Program-made: the position numbers and the translations under genes | DNA from: an uncultured Lachnospiraceae bacterium | GTDB lineage: Bacteria; Bacillota; Clostridia; Lachnospirales; Lachnospiraceae | DNA length: 64,000 bases | Assembly (NCBI GenBank): GCA_900539175.1 | Contig: UQAW01000003.1 | Location: 37,094-101,093, forward strand | Reading direction: 5' to 3' | The notes under the pieces: model-generated | Seen by the model: only the letters and a program-made list of their open reading frames with translations | Databases searched by the model: none | What the model was told of the DNA's origin: nothing | Shown: piece by piece, positions 42,063 through 51,255 of the stretch | Layout of the letters: each line of letters opens with the position of its first letter | Numbering within the stretch: the stretch's first letter is position 1

Positions 42063-43613
42063 TTAGATCGTACCTTTTGATTTGGCTACCTTATCGAATT
42101 CATCCTGGATTTCCTGGGATGGAGATTTGGTTGCAAGGCTGAAGATGACAATCATCAGGATACTGATGGCAAAACCGATGGCCAGTGAATAAAGGCCTGT
42201 ATATGTACCGAGTGTCTGACCGCCGATAAGGGGGATGTAATCCCAGATAATAACGGTAAGACCGCCGGAGATAATTCCGGCAACTGCTCCGGCAAGATTG
42301 GTGCGTTTCCAGAACAGTGACAACAGAACGATTGGTCCGAAGGCGGAACCAAGACCGGCCCAGGCATTGGATACCAGTCCCATGATGCTGCTGTTCGGAT
42401 CCCAGGCAATCAGGAAAGCCAGAACTGCCACAACCAGAACCGTAATCCGGCTGATCTTCAGAATCTTGCCGCTGTCGGCATCTTTGCTCACAAAGTTATG
42501 ATATAAGTCTTCCGATACAGAAGAAGCAGTAACCAGAAGCTGTGAATCGGCTGTTGACATAATAGCAGCCAGAATACCGCAAAGGAAGAGGCCTCCAATA
42601 AAAGGAAGAGCGAGGTCCTGAGTAAATATCTTTATAATCATTTCGATGAAAACATTTTCAGTAGAAGCGGCACCATCTGTACCTAAAAGAGTAGGATACA
42701 GATAAGCTCTTCCGAATACGCCGATTACACAGGCAGCGCCGAGGGAGATAACAACCCAGATAATGGCGATAACTCTTGATTTTTTCAGTTCTTTTTCGTT
42801 GCGGATCGCCATAAAGCGGGTCAGGATATGGGGCATACCGCAGTATCCAAGACCCCAGGCAAGCTGAGAGATGATTTCAACGGCGCTGTATGATCTGGTT
42901 CCGTTGGAAAAGAAATTCAGGTAGCCGTCGGCTCCGCCTTCCACACCGCTTTGGTTCAGCAGTGAGATAATATTTCCGTCCATCAGAACATAAGCTACGA
43001 TTGGAACAACCAGAAGCCCGATCAGCATCAGAGTCCCCTGAATAAAATCTGTTGTACAGACAGCCATGAAGCCGCCCATAAATGTGTAGATCAAAATTAC
43101 GGCTGCCCCGATTGCCAGAGCAATGTGGTAATCCAATCCAAAGACGGAATTGAACAGTTTTCCGCCGGCTGCCAGTGCAGAAGCAGTATAGACCAGGAAA
43201 AAGATGACGATGACGATTGAAGAGATCAAAAGTAAGATCCGCTTTTTGTCCCGGAATCTGTTCTCAAAGAACTCCGGCAAGGTGAGAGAATTGTTTGCCG
43301 TGATCGTGTAGCGTCTGAGTCTGGATGAGATGCATACCCAGTTAAAGATCGTACCGAGCAACAGACCGATGGCAATCCAGGACTGACCAGTGCCAAGTGC
43401 GTATATCGTACCGGGCAGTCCCATAAGTAACCAGCCGCTCATATCGGATGCCTGAGCCGAAAGTGCGGCGATCCAGCCGCTTAGTCCGCGGCCCCCAAGA
43501 AAATAGTCTTCTGAGTTATTGGTCTTCTTCATATATAGCGCACCGATGATAATCATCAGCAGCAAATAGATGACGAAGGCAGCAAGAACTGCTGTTAGTG
43601 TTCCACCACTCAT
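42063..43613 (-). CDS. putP: Sodium/proline symporter
   Basis: Imports proline with Na+. 516 aa with about 13 membrane helices of the SSS family. The N-terminal signature is EDYFLGGRGLSGWIAALSAQASDMSGWLLMGLPG, where the Na+/proline site lies. The family segment WGLGYCGMPHILTRFMAI is also present. AGGAGG lies 8 bases before the ATG on the - strand, with a TATAAT-like box about 40 bases upstream. It is a single gene, convergent with its left neighbour. Confidence 0.94.
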   Translation of the reverse strand: MSGGTLTAVLAAFVIYLLLMIIIGALYMKKTNNSEDYFLGGRGLSGWIAALSAQASDMSGWLLMGLPGTIYALGTGQSWIAIGLLLGTIFNWVCISSRLRRYTITANNSLTLPEFFENRFRDKKRILLLISSIVIVIFFLVYTASALAAGGKLFNSVFGLDYHIALAIGAAVILIYTFMGGFMAVCTTDFIQGTLMLIGLLVVPIVAYVLMDGNIISLLNQSGVEGGADGYLNFFSNGTRSYSAVEIISQLAWGLGYCGMPHILTRFMAIRNEKELKKSRVIAIIWVVISLGAACVIGVFGRAYLYPTLLGTDGAASTENVFIEMIIKIFTQDLALPFIGGLFLCGILAAIMSTADSQLLVTASSVSEDLYHNFVSKDADSGKILKISRITVLVVAVLAFLIAWDPNSSIMGLVSNAWAGLGSAFGPIVLLSLFWKRTNLAGAVAGIISGGLTVIIWDYIPLIGGQTLGTYTGLYSLAIGFAISILMIVIFSLATKSPSQEIQDEFDKVAKSKGTI

Positions 43614-43780
43614 AATAGATTCCTCCTACTAAAATTATACTATTATACTTTATCATAATGCAGTGTGAAAAACAACAAAAAATATCATGGATTTTGGCTC
43701 AAAGCAGGTTATTTTTCTGATTGGCATTTATCGTGTTTTGGCATATCATACAGTATATCTAACAGGAGGCAGTATGATCT

Positions 43781-44575
43781 ATGCATCCACTTTTGGAATT
43801 GAAAAATATTTCTTTTGCTTATCACAGTATGAGCGGTGAGACGCCGGCGCTGTCTGATATAAATTTTACAATAGAGGAAGGGGAATTCGTAGCGGTCGTC
43901 GGACCGAGCGGATGTGGCAAGAGTACGATACTGAACCTGATTTCCGGACTGGTGAAACCGGAATCCGGTTCTATTTTCGTTAAGGGGGAACCTCTGGAGG
44001 AATCCGGTCTGAATATTGGATATATGCTGCAGAAGGATCATCTTTTTGAATGGAGAACGATTTATCGAAACGTGATCCTTGGACTGGAAATCCAAAAAAA
44101 GCTGAATCAAAAAACCAGGGAAAATGTGGAGGAAATGCTGAAAACGTACGGTCTGGATGAATTCCGTGATGCCAGACCGTCTCAATTATCCGGTGGTATG
44201 CGGCAGAGAGCGGCCTTGATTCGGACACTGGCCCTTGAGCCGGCATTACTCCTTCTGGACGAACCATTCTCTGCCCTTGATTATCAGACTCGATTATCGG
44301 TGTCAGATGATATTGGCCAGATCTTGAAGGAACAGAAAAAGACAGCACTTCTTGTTACCCATGATATTTCGGAGGCGATCAGCATGGCAGATAAAGTAGT
44401 GGTGCTGACCAGTCGGCCAGCTTCCGTAAAAAGCGTAATTCCGATTGATATCAAGATTCCGGACCGTACGCCGATGACCTCGCGTAATGCACCTGATTTT
44501 AAAATTTACTTTAATCAAATCTGGAAGGAGTTGAACAGTCATGAAGCAATGTTCCGCGCAGGAAGCGTATCTTAA
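43781..44575 (+). CDS. ABC importer ATPase (nitrate/sulfonate/taurine-type)
   Basis: 264-aa ATPase of the SsuB/TauB/ThiZ group. Walker A GPSGCGKST (about 46), Q-loop MLQKDHL, signature QLSGGMRQR, Walker B LLLLDEPFSALD, switch His in LVTHDISEA. It pairs with the permease that overlaps its end. AGGAGG lies 11 bases before this ATG; another ATG 8 bases upstream is out of frame. Substrate cannot be told: no binding protein is present. Confidence 0.9.
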   Translation: MHPLLELKNISFAYHSMSGETPALSDINFTIEEGEFVAVVGPSGCGKSTILNLISGLVKPESGSIFVKGEPLEESGLNIGYMLQKDHLFEWRTIYRNVILGLEIQKKLNQKTRENVEEMLKTYGLDEFRDARPSQLSGGMRQRAALIRTLALEPALLLLDEPFSALDYQTRLSVSDDIGQILKEQKKTALLVTHDISEAISMADKVVVLTSRPASVKSVIPIDIKIPDRTPMTSRNAPDFKIYFNQIWKELNSHEAMFRAGSVS

Positions 44576-45335
44576 AAAACAGTCCATGCGGAAATTCCAG
44601 GTTCGTTTTCTGCGGGTATTTTTGTTGTTGGTATTCCTGGGACTGTGGCAGTGCGCCGCGGATTTCGGTTGGATAGATTCTTTCATCTTCAGCAGTCCGG
44701 TAAAAGTGGTGCGGACTTTCTATAATATGTGTCTGGATCATAGCCTTTCTCTTCATATCGGAGTGACTTTGGCGGAAACGTTGATCAGCTTTGGACTGAC
44801 AATTCTCTTTACCGTTGCAATTGCTGTTTTACTGTGGGGCTTTCCTAAATTTGCGGATGTGACCGAGCCATATTTTGTGGTACTCAATTCCCTGCCGAAG
44901 TCAGCATTGGCACCTCTTTTGATTGTCTGGCTGGGGGCGAATAGAACTACCATTATTATTGCCGGTATGTCAGTAGCTATCTTTGGTTCGATCATCAGTC
45001 TGTATCAGGGATTCCAGGAGGTCAGTCAGGAGAAGATGAAACTGATTTACACATTGGGCGGAAAAAAATACCAGGTTCTGTTAAAGGTAGTGCTCCCTGC
45101 ATCTGTTCCCTACTTGCTCAGTATTTTGAAGGTCGATATCGGACTTTGTCTGGTGGGTGTTATTATCGGGGAATTTATCGGTGCCAGAGAGGGGCTTGGT
45201 TACCTGATTATCTATTCCAGTCAGGTGTTTAAATTAGATTGGCTGATTATGGCGATCGTGATTCTTTGCATTATAGCGATGATTCTATATCAGATTTTAT
45301 GTATATTGGAAAAATGGTATGCGAAAAAGAAGTAA
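44541..45335 (+). CDS. ABC importer permease (SsuC/ThiX-like)
   Basis: 264 aa with six membrane helices and the EAA-type loop (EKMKLIYTLGGKKYQVLLKVVLPASVPYL) that contacts the ATPase. Helix pattern and LPKSALAPLLIVWLG are typical of nitrate/sulfonate/aminopyrimidine importers. It overlaps the ATPase gene by 35 bases, so translation is coupled. The substrate-binding lipoprotein normally found in such operons is missing; what follows is a repeat hairpin and a PAP2 gene. Confidence 0.9.
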   Translation: MKQCSAQEAYLKKQSMRKFQVRFLRVFLLLVFLGLWQCAADFGWIDSFIFSSPVKVVRTFYNMCLDHSLSLHIGVTLAETLISFGLTILFTVAIAVLLWGFPKFADVTEPYFVVLNSLPKSALAPLLIVWLGANRTTIIIAGMSVAIFGSIISLYQGFQEVSQEKMKLIYTLGGKKYQVLLKVVLPASVPYLLSILKVDIGLCLVGVIIGEFIGAREGLGYLIIYSSQVFKLDWLIMAIVILCIIAMILYQILCILEKWYAKKK

Positions 45336-45392
45336 GGATATCTGTCGACGGCATGGGGAAATATGTATGGGAAAATCATTAATATGATACCA

Positions 45393-45446
45393 AGGTCAAA
45401 AGGTTATGCGTTTCATGCTTGCATGAAAAAGCATGACTTTGGGACC
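45393..45446 (+). repeat. Isolated family B first module (hairpin)
   Basis: GGTC-AAAAGGTTATGC...GCATGACTTT-GGGACC with an inner TTTCATG/CATGAAA hairpin. The frame ATGATACCAAGGTCAAAAGG and CTTTGGGAC matches the first module of the 39.6 kb copy. It lies just after the ABC permease gene and could act as its 3' end. Confidence 0.65.
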
Positions 45447-45481
45447 AACATCTTAATATTTTTATAAGTTTTTTAAGATAA

Positions 45482-45713
45482 GCGAAAATTACTTGTGCAT
45501 CGCAGCATGAATTGATATACTAGAGGTTATCTGAAAATGAATTTTTGCAAACTGTGCATTTCGGCTTACTGCGAATAGGGTTTAAATCTACGCGAAGAGA
45601 AGTGTACAGGTTGCAGGAATCTATTTTCGGACACGCTCATGGACCAGGATTTTTAAAATTAAGCAGTGGTGCATGGGAATTATTGGATGCAAAAGAGAGG
45701 CTTATGGACAGAA
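45482..45713 (+). other. Intergenic stretch with possible decayed small Cys-rich gene
   Basis: One frame from 45538 reads MNFCKLCISAYCE, meets a TAG, then continues GLNLREEKCTGCRNLFSD and ends at 45657. The CxxC...CxxC pattern looks like a small zinc-ribbon protein broken by a stop. Another frame stays open from 45524 to the start of the PAP2 gene but has no start codon. Neither is a convincing gene. Confidence 0.3.
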
Positions 45714-46412
45714 ATGAATAAAATACGTAAAATGATTACCAGAATTCTGCCGGAATATGGCTTTTTGCCGGTGGTGTGTGCTTTTATGTTTAATAGTCTG
45801 GTATATGGAGGGGCAAAACTGATTGCAGGAGACTGGTATCACCACAACATAGAAAGTAGTTTTGACCGAAGCATTCCGTTTATTCCTGAGACATTGGTGA
45901 TTTATATTGGATGCTATCTGTTTTGGGCAGTGAATTATATTTTGATTGCAAGACAGGACAAGAAGCAGGTTTATCAGTTCTTTGCAGGAGATATGCTTTC
46001 AAGAGTGATATGTCTTGCTTTCTATCTGCTGTATCCTACTACAAATACCAGACCGGTGCTTGCGGATGGAGGATTCTGGAACACGGCGATGTCCTGGCTT
46101 TATGATATTGATTCAGCATCGAATCTGTTTCCCTCTATCCATTGTCTGGTAAGCTGGTTCTGTTTTATCGCTATTCGGAAAAATGAAAAAATTCCTTTGT
46201 GGTATCGTGTGTTTTCCTGTATAATGGCTGTAGCGGTGTTTGTTTCGACACTTACTACAAAGCAGCATGTTCTTGTGGATGTGGCAGGAGGAGTACTGTT
46301 GGCTGAACTGTGTTATTGGTTGGGAAGGCATACCAGAATGTATATTGGTTACGGAAGATGTTTCGACCGGGCAACCACCTGGTTGTTCTCCAGAAGAAAA
46401 GGGGAATGCTGA
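45714..46412 (+). CDS. PAP2-superfamily membrane phosphatase
   Basis: 232 aa with five to six membrane helices. The PAP2 motifs are reduced but present: NLFPSIHCLVSW (catalytic His) and TTKQHVLVDVAGG (second His and Asp). The first motif (KxxxxxxRP) may correspond to TNTRPV. Members dephosphorylate lipid phosphates or act as inositol-phosphoceramide-type transferases. With pssA and psd following closely, a role in phospholipid remodelling is likely but inferred. Start uncertain: the chosen ATG has AGAGAGG 12 bases upstream; in-frame GTG 45666 and ATG 45687 are alternatives. Confidence 0.8.
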   Translation: MNKIRKMITRILPEYGFLPVVCAFMFNSLVYGGAKLIAGDWYHHNIESSFDRSIPFIPETLVIYIGCYLFWAVNYILIARQDKKQVYQFFAGDMLSRVICLAFYLLYPTTNTRPVLADGGFWNTAMSWLYDIDSASNLFPSIHCLVSWFCFIAIRKNEKIPLWYRVFSCIMAVAVFVSTLTTKQHVLVDVAGGVLLAELCYWLGRHTRMYIGYGRCFDRATTWLFSRRKGEC

Positions 46413-46463
46413 AAAGTGTTTCAAAATGGACCTTTGCATAAGAGAAAGAAGGGGATTAGAGAA

Positions 46464-47129
46464 GTGATTGGTTTTTATGATTATACGGTTATACTTACAT
46501 ATGTAAGCTTTGCTTCATCAATTTATGGAATGATTTGTGCTATGACCGGACATTTTCGCTGGGCAATTTTCTGTCTGGCGCTTTCGGGATTGTGTGATAT
46601 GTTTGACGGCAAGATTGCAAGGCGTAAGAAAGACAGGACGGAAGATGAGAAGCGGTTTGGGATTCAGATTGATTCCCTCTGTGATGTGGTCTGTTTTGGT
46701 GTGTTTCCAATTGTATTATGTTATAATCTGGGAATGAGGCATGTATTGAGCATTGCGCTTCTTGTTTTTTACGGATTGGCAGGCGTGATCCGTCTGGGGT
46801 ATTTTAATGTTATGGAAGAGAAGAGACAGGAAGAATCTTCAGAGGTACGGAAGTATTATCAGGGGCTGCCGATTACTTCTATGTCAATTGCACTTCCGCT
46901 GGCATTTGTTGCAGCACCTCTGCTGCAGGGGTATTTTCTGATTGTACTGCATCTTCTTGTATTGGTAATCGGAATTTTGTTTATCACAGATTTTAAATTT
47001 CGGAAACCGACCAATAAAGAGTTGGTGGTACTTGTTTTACTTGTGGCACTGGCAGTTGGATGGATTTTGATTTTTGGGAAAGGAACTCCGGGAATATGGT
47101 TAAAGTGGCGGACAGGTTTGGGAAGATAA
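46464..47129 (+). CDS. pssA: CDP-diacylglycerol-serine O-phosphatidyltransferase
   Basis: Makes phosphatidylserine from CDP-diacylglycerol and serine in the membrane. About 222 aa with the CDP-alcohol phosphatidyltransferase motif DMFDGKIARRKK...FGIQIDSLCD, which matches the DGxxAR...GxxxDxxxD pattern. Six to seven helices surround it. The GTG start is chosen since AAGGGG lies upstream and MIGFYDYTVILTY is a typical beginning; a longer frame back to 46416 lacks a site. Its end overlaps psd by 34 bases. Confidence 0.9.
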   Translation: MIGFYDYTVILTYVSFASSIYGMICAMTGHFRWAIFCLALSGLCDMFDGKIARRKKDRTEDEKRFGIQIDSLCDVVCFGVFPIVLCYNLGMRHVLSIALLVFYGLAGVIRLGYFNVMEEKRQEESSEVRKYYQGLPITSMSIALPLAFVAAPLLQGYFLIVLHLLVLVIGILFITDFKFRKPTNKELVVLVLLVALAVGWILIFGKGTPGIWLKWRTGLGR

Positions 47130-47965
47130 CAGAAGAGGAGACAATACAGGACCGGTTTCTGCGTCGGATGTACGGGAACATGGCGGGCAGGTTTATGATA
47201 AGAGCGCTGGTGCGTCCGGGAATTTCTGAAATCGGCGGGAAACTGCTGGAAAGTAAAGCATCTGCACTGGCAGTCCGGCCTTTTGTGAAAAAGAATCAGA
47301 TTGATCTGTCACAGTGTACGAAGCAGTCATTTGATTCTTATAACGATTTTTTTACCAGAAAGCTGCGGCCGGAAGCGCGTCCGGTATGCGGCGGACAGGA
47401 AACGTTTATCAGTCCCTGTGATGGAAGACTTACTGTCTATGAGATACGGGAAAACTGTAGTTTTGAGATTAAGCATACAAGATATCATGTAGAAAGCCTG
47501 CTTCGGAATAAAAAACTGGCGAAAGAATTTTCCGGAGGGTACGTATGGGTGTTCCGGCTCTGTGTGGATGATTACCACAGATATATTTATGTGGATGATG
47601 GGGTGAAGTCCAGTAATTATCGGATTCCCGGGGTATTTCATACAGTAAATCCTGTGGCGAATGACTGTTATCCCATATATAAGGAGAATACCAGGGAGTA
47701 TTCCCTTCTGCGATCCAGGAATTTCGGCACAGTATTGATGATGGAAGTAGGTGCATTGTTGGTGGGGAAAATTGAAAACCGGCACGGCGCCTGTGCAGTA
47801 CGCCGGGGACAGGAGAAAGGTAATTTTGCGTTCGGCGGCTCCACGGTGATCCTGATTACCGGACAAGGAAAAGTAACCCCGGACAGAGATATTGTAAAAA
47901 ACTCCCGGCATGGAATCGAGACCAGAGTGCGGATGGGAGAAAAAGTGGGAAAGAAGAGTGAGTAA
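47096..47965 (+). CDS. psd: Phosphatidylserine decarboxylase proenzyme
   Basis: Converts phosphatidylserine to phosphatidylethanolamine. 289 aa. The self-cleavage site is FAFGGST near the C-terminus: cleavage between Gly and Ser creates the pyruvoyl group. Also present are SPCDGRL, the substrate-region motif CVDDYHRYIYVDDG, and HTVNPVANDCYPIYKENTREY. The ATG lies inside the end of pssA, so the two enzymes are translationally linked. Together with pssA this is the complete route to phosphatidylethanolamine. Confidence 0.94.
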   Translation: MVKVADRFGKITEEETIQDRFLRRMYGNMAGRFMIRALVRPGISEIGGKLLESKASALAVRPFVKKNQIDLSQCTKQSFDSYNDFFTRKLRPEARPVCGGQETFISPCDGRLTVYEIRENCSFEIKHTRYHVESLLRNKKLAKEFSGGYVWVFRLCVDDYHRYIYVDDGVKSSNYRIPGVFHTVNPVANDCYPIYKENTREYSLLRSRNFGTVLMMEVGALLVGKIENRHGACAVRRGQEKGNFAFGGSTVILITGQGKVTPDRDIVKNSRHGIETRVRMGEKVGKKSE

Positions 47966-47967
47966 TA

Positions 47968-48579
47968 ATGGCGAATGCAAGAAATTACCAGAGAGAACTT
48001 GAGCGGATGATTGAGCGGCAGCAGGCGGAGGGGAAAGTCCCGACCCTGCTGCTTCATAGTTGTTGTGCACCCTGCAGCAGTTATGTGTTGGAATATCTGT
48101 CACAGTATTTTCAGATTACGCTGTATTATTATAATCCGAATATTGCTCCGGAATCGGAATATCGTACCAGAGTTTTAGAGCAAAAGCGATTAATTGAGGA
48201 AATGCCGGTGGTACATCCGATCCGCTTTCTGGAAGGGCAATATGACTCGGAGAAATTCTATGAAATTGCCAGGGGATTGGAAGAAGTGCCGGAAGGCGGT
48301 GAACGGTGTTTTCGCTGCTATGAACTCCGTCTGCGGGAGGCGGCCCGAATGGCATATGAACAGGGGAGTGATTACTTTACCACAACACTTAGCATCAGTC
48401 CTTTGAAAAATGCGGTGAAGCTCAATGAAATCGGAGAGCGGCTGGGAGAGGAATTTAAGGTTGCCTATCTGCCTTCTGATTTTAAGAAAAAAGAGGGTTA
48501 TAAACGTTCGATTGAACTTTCCCGGGAATATGGACTGTATCGCCAGGATTATTGCGGCTGCATCTATTCGCGCAGATAA
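47968..48579 (+). CDS. queH: Epoxyqueuosine reductase QueH
   Basis: Last step of queuosine synthesis in tRNA, replacing the cobalamin-dependent QueG. 203 aa of the former DUF208 family. The metal/Fe-S cysteines are in LLHSCCAPCSS near the N-terminus, GERCFRCYELRL in the middle and DYCGCIYS at the end. TTLSISPLKN is another family mark. It starts 2 bases after psd and ends that operon. The rest of the queuosine pathway is not in the window. Confidence 0.94.
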   Translation: MANARNYQRELERMIERQQAEGKVPTLLLHSCCAPCSSYVLEYLSQYFQITLYYYNPNIAPESEYRTRVLEQKRLIEEMPVVHPIRFLEGQYDSEKFYEIARGLEEVPEGGERCFRCYELRLREAARMAYEQGSDYFTTTLSISPLKNAVKLNEIGERLGEEFKVAYLPSDFKKKEGYKRSIELSREYGLYRQDYCGCIYSRR

Positions 48580-48584
48580 AAGAT

Positions 48585-48613
48585 TTGACGGCAAAGAGAT
48601 CAGATGATAAAAT
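48585..48613 (+). promoter_or_regulatory. Promoter of argH
   Basis: TTGACG, 17-base spacer, TAAAAT with TG two bases upstream, 36 bases before the ATG. Confidence 0.8.
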
Positions 48614-48648
48614 AACCATGAATTACGTGAGAAAAGAGGGATAAATAC

Positions 48649-50028
48649 ATGGCACAGCTTTGGGGCGGACGTTTTACCAAGGAGACGGACAAACTCGTAT
48701 ATAATTTTAATGCATCGATTGGATTTGATCAGAAATTTTACAGACAGGATATCCGGGGCAGTATTGCCCATGTCACGATGCTGGCAAAGCAGGGAATCCT
48801 TAATGCGGATGAAAAAGAACAGATTATCGGCGGTCTGGAGGGGATTCTGGCTGATGTGGAAAGCGGAAAACTGGAAATTACCAGCGAATACGAGGATATT
48901 CACAGTTTTGTGGAGGCAAATCTGATTGACCGTATCGGAGATGCAGGAAAGAAGCTTCATACGGGCAGAAGCCGCAACGATCAGGTGGCTTTGGATATGA
49001 AGTTATATGTCAGGGATGAAATTACGGAACTGGATGGTCTGGTAAGGAACTTGCTGGAAGTTATTGAGAAGATTATGGAAGAAAATCTTCATACCTACAT
49101 GCCGGGATTTACGCATCTTCAGAAGGCACAGCCGATTACGCTTGCCCACCATATGGGTGCATACTTTGAGATGTTCCGGCGTGACAGAGGCCGTTTGCAG
49201 GATATATATAAGCGGATGAATCTTTGTCCGCTGGGTTCCGGTGCGTTGGCAGGAACCACCTATCCGTTGGACCGTTCTTATACGGCAGAACTTCTGGGAT
49301 TTGACGGACCCACATTCAACAGTATGGATTCCGTATCGGACCGGGATTATGTGATAGAACTTCTGTCGGCGTTGTCTACGATTATGATGCACCTTTCCAG
49401 GTTCTCAGAAGAAGTGATTATCTGGAATACGAATGAATATCGGTTCGTGGAGATTGATGATGCCTACAGTACCGGAAGTTCGATTATGCCGCAGAAGAAG
49501 AATCCGGATATAGCAGAACTGGTGCGCGGAAAGACGGGAAGAGTGTACGGCGCTTTGATGTCGATCCTGACAACAATGAAAGGATTGCCTCTGGCTTATA
49601 ATAAAGATATGCAGGAGGACAAGGAGCTTACGTTTGATGCGATCGACACAGTAAAAGGTTGTCTGGCATTGTTTACAGGAATGCTGGATACTATGAAATT
49701 CCGACGGGAAGTGATGGAAGATTCTGCGAAGAACGGATTTACCAATGCTACGGACGCTGCTGATTATCTGGTAGGCAAAGGAGTTCCTTTCCGGGATGCA
49801 CATGGCATCGTGGGTCGGTTAGTTCTTTACTGTATTGATAAAAATATTTCTCTGGATGATATGAGTCTTGAGGAGTATCGGTCCATCAGTCCGGTGTTTG
49901 AAGAAGATATCTACGATGCAATCAGTATGAAAAACTGTGTGGAGCGCAGAAACACCATTGGAGCACCGGGGGCGGATGCGATGAAAGCCGTTCTTGCAGA
50001 AAATCAGAAATATTTAAAGGAAAATTGA
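48649..50028 (+). CDS. argH: Argininosuccinate lyase
   Basis: Splits argininosuccinate into arginine and fumarate. 459 aa, standard length. Signature SSIMPQKKNPDIAELVRGK lies near residue 280, and HTGRSRNDQVALDMKLY and TAMPGFTHLQ-like TYMPGFTHLQKAQPIT are in place. It is separate from other arg genes here; no argG or arginine operator is obvious. It has its own promoter. Confidence 0.96.
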   Translation: MAQLWGGRFTKETDKLVYNFNASIGFDQKFYRQDIRGSIAHVTMLAKQGILNADEKEQIIGGLEGILADVESGKLEITSEYEDIHSFVEANLIDRIGDAGKKLHTGRSRNDQVALDMKLYVRDEITELDGLVRNLLEVIEKIMEENLHTYMPGFTHLQKAQPITLAHHMGAYFEMFRRDRGRLQDIYKRMNLCPLGSGALAGTTYPLDRSYTAELLGFDGPTFNSMDSVSDRDYVIELLSALSTIMMHLSRFSEEVIIWNTNEYRFVEIDDAYSTGSSIMPQKKNPDIAELVRGKTGRVYGALMSILTTMKGLPLAYNKDMQEDKELTFDAIDTVKGCLALFTGMLDTMKFRREVMEDSAKNGFTNATDAADYLVGKGVPFRDAHGIVGRLVLYCIDKNISLDDMSLEEYRSISPVFEEDIYDAISMKNCVERRNTIGAPGADAMKAVLAENQKYLKEN

Positions 50029-50036
50029 AAAAATAG

Positions 50037-50065
50037 TTGCATTTTCCCTGTGACTGGTATATTAT
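50037..50065 (+). promoter_or_regulatory. Promoter of asd
   Basis: TTGCAT, 17-base spacer, TATTAT, 8 bases after argH. The 86-base leader shows no lysine riboswitch features. Confidence 0.75.
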
Positions 50066-50151
50066 AGTTTGAGTGGCGCACAAATGTGCGCGGTGTAAAT
50101 ACAAAATGTGCGGAGCCTGGAACTATGGTTTCGGAAAATGAGGAGAGAAAG

Positions 50152-51237
50152 ATGGAAAATAAGTTAAGAGTTGGTATTCTTGGCGCAACAGGTATGGTTG
50201 GACAGAGATTTATCGCATTGCTTGAGAATCATCCGTGGTTTGAAGTAGTGACAGTGGCAGCCAGCCCGAGAAGTGCAGGTAAAACATATGAAGAGGCAGT
50301 TGGAGGAAGATGGAAGATGGATACTCCGATGCCGGAAGCAGTAAAGAATCTTGTAGTTATGAATGTTAATGATGTGGAGCATGTAGCATCCACGGTTGAT
50401 TTTGTATTTTCTGCCGTAGATATGACAAAGGATGAGATTAAGAAAATCGAAGAGGAGTATGCAAAGACAGAAACTCCGGTTGTGTCCAACAACAGCGCTC
50501 ACAGATGGACACCGGATGTACCAATGGTTGTTCCGGAAATCAATCCTGAGCATTTTGAGGTTATTGAGCACCAGAAGAAACGTCTGGGAACCACCCGCGG
50601 TTTTGTGGCTGTAAAGCCAAACTGCTCGATTCAGAGTTATGCTCCGGTACTCACTGCATGGAAAGAGTTTGAGCCGTATGAAGTGATTGTTACTACTTAT
50701 CAGGCAATCTCCGGTGCAGGAAAGAACTTCAAAGACTGGCCGGAGATGGTTGAAAATATCATTCCCTTTATCGGCGGTGAGGAGGAGAAGTCTGAGATGG
50801 AACCCCTTCGTCTCTGGGGCAAGATTGAAGACGGCGTGATCGTAAAAGCACAGGAACCGAAGATTACCAGTCAGTGTATCCGTGTTCCGGTACTGAACGG
50901 TCATACAGCTGCCGTATTTGTAAAGTTCAGAAAGAATCCTACCAAAGAGCAGTTGATTGAGAAAATGGTAAACTTCAAGGGCATTCCGCAGGAACTGGAC
51001 CTTCCGAGTGCGCCGAAGCAGTTTATCCGTTATATGGAAGAAGATAATCGTCCGCAGGTAACTTTGGACGTAAATTATGAGAATGGAATGGGCGTATCCG
51101 TAGGACGTCTTCGTGAAGACAGCATCTATGACTGGAAGTTCGTGGGACTGTCACACAATACCGTACGCGGTGCCGCAGGCGGAGCTGTACTCTGTGCTGA
51201 GACATTGAAGGCGAAAGGGTATATTGTGGCTAAATAG
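50152..51237 (+). CDS. asd: Aspartate-semialdehyde dehydrogenase
   Basis: Reduces aspartyl phosphate to the semialdehyde, the branch point to lysine/diaminopimelate, threonine and methionine. 361 aa of the archaeal/fungal-like type. NADP motif GILGATGMVGQRF; catalytic Cys158 in KPNCSIQSYAP; acid/base His region NGHTAAVFVKF. Start: AGGAGAG precedes this ATG and the next residues begin the Rossmann fold; an upstream in-frame GTG adds 22 unlikely residues. Followed by a family A element. Confidence 0.95.
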   Translation: MENKLRVGILGATGMVGQRFIALLENHPWFEVVTVAASPRSAGKTYEEAVGGRWKMDTPMPEAVKNLVVMNVNDVEHVASTVDFVFSAVDMTKDEIKKIEEEYAKTETPVVSNNSAHRWTPDVPMVVPEINPEHFEVIEHQKKRLGTTRGFVAVKPNCSIQSYAPVLTAWKEFEPYEVIVTTYQAISGAGKNFKDWPEMVENIIPFIGGEEEKSEMEPLRLWGKIEDGVIVKAQEPKITSQCIRVPVLNGHTAAVFVKFRKNPTKEQLIEKMVNFKGIPQELDLPSAPKQFIRYMEEDNRPQVTLDVNYENGMGVSVGRLREDSIYDWKFVGLSHNTVRGAAGGAVLCAETLKAKGYIVAK

Positions 51238-51255
51238 GAGATATTCAGGACGGAC

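Noticed and set aside
45482..45713. Protein-coding extension upstream of the PAP2 gene
   Set aside because: The open frame from 45524 has no start codon and would overlap the PAP2 start out of frame; no similarity recognised.
50066..50151. Lysine riboswitch before asd
   Set aside because: The leader is only 86 bases and lacks the long L-box fold and its conserved core.
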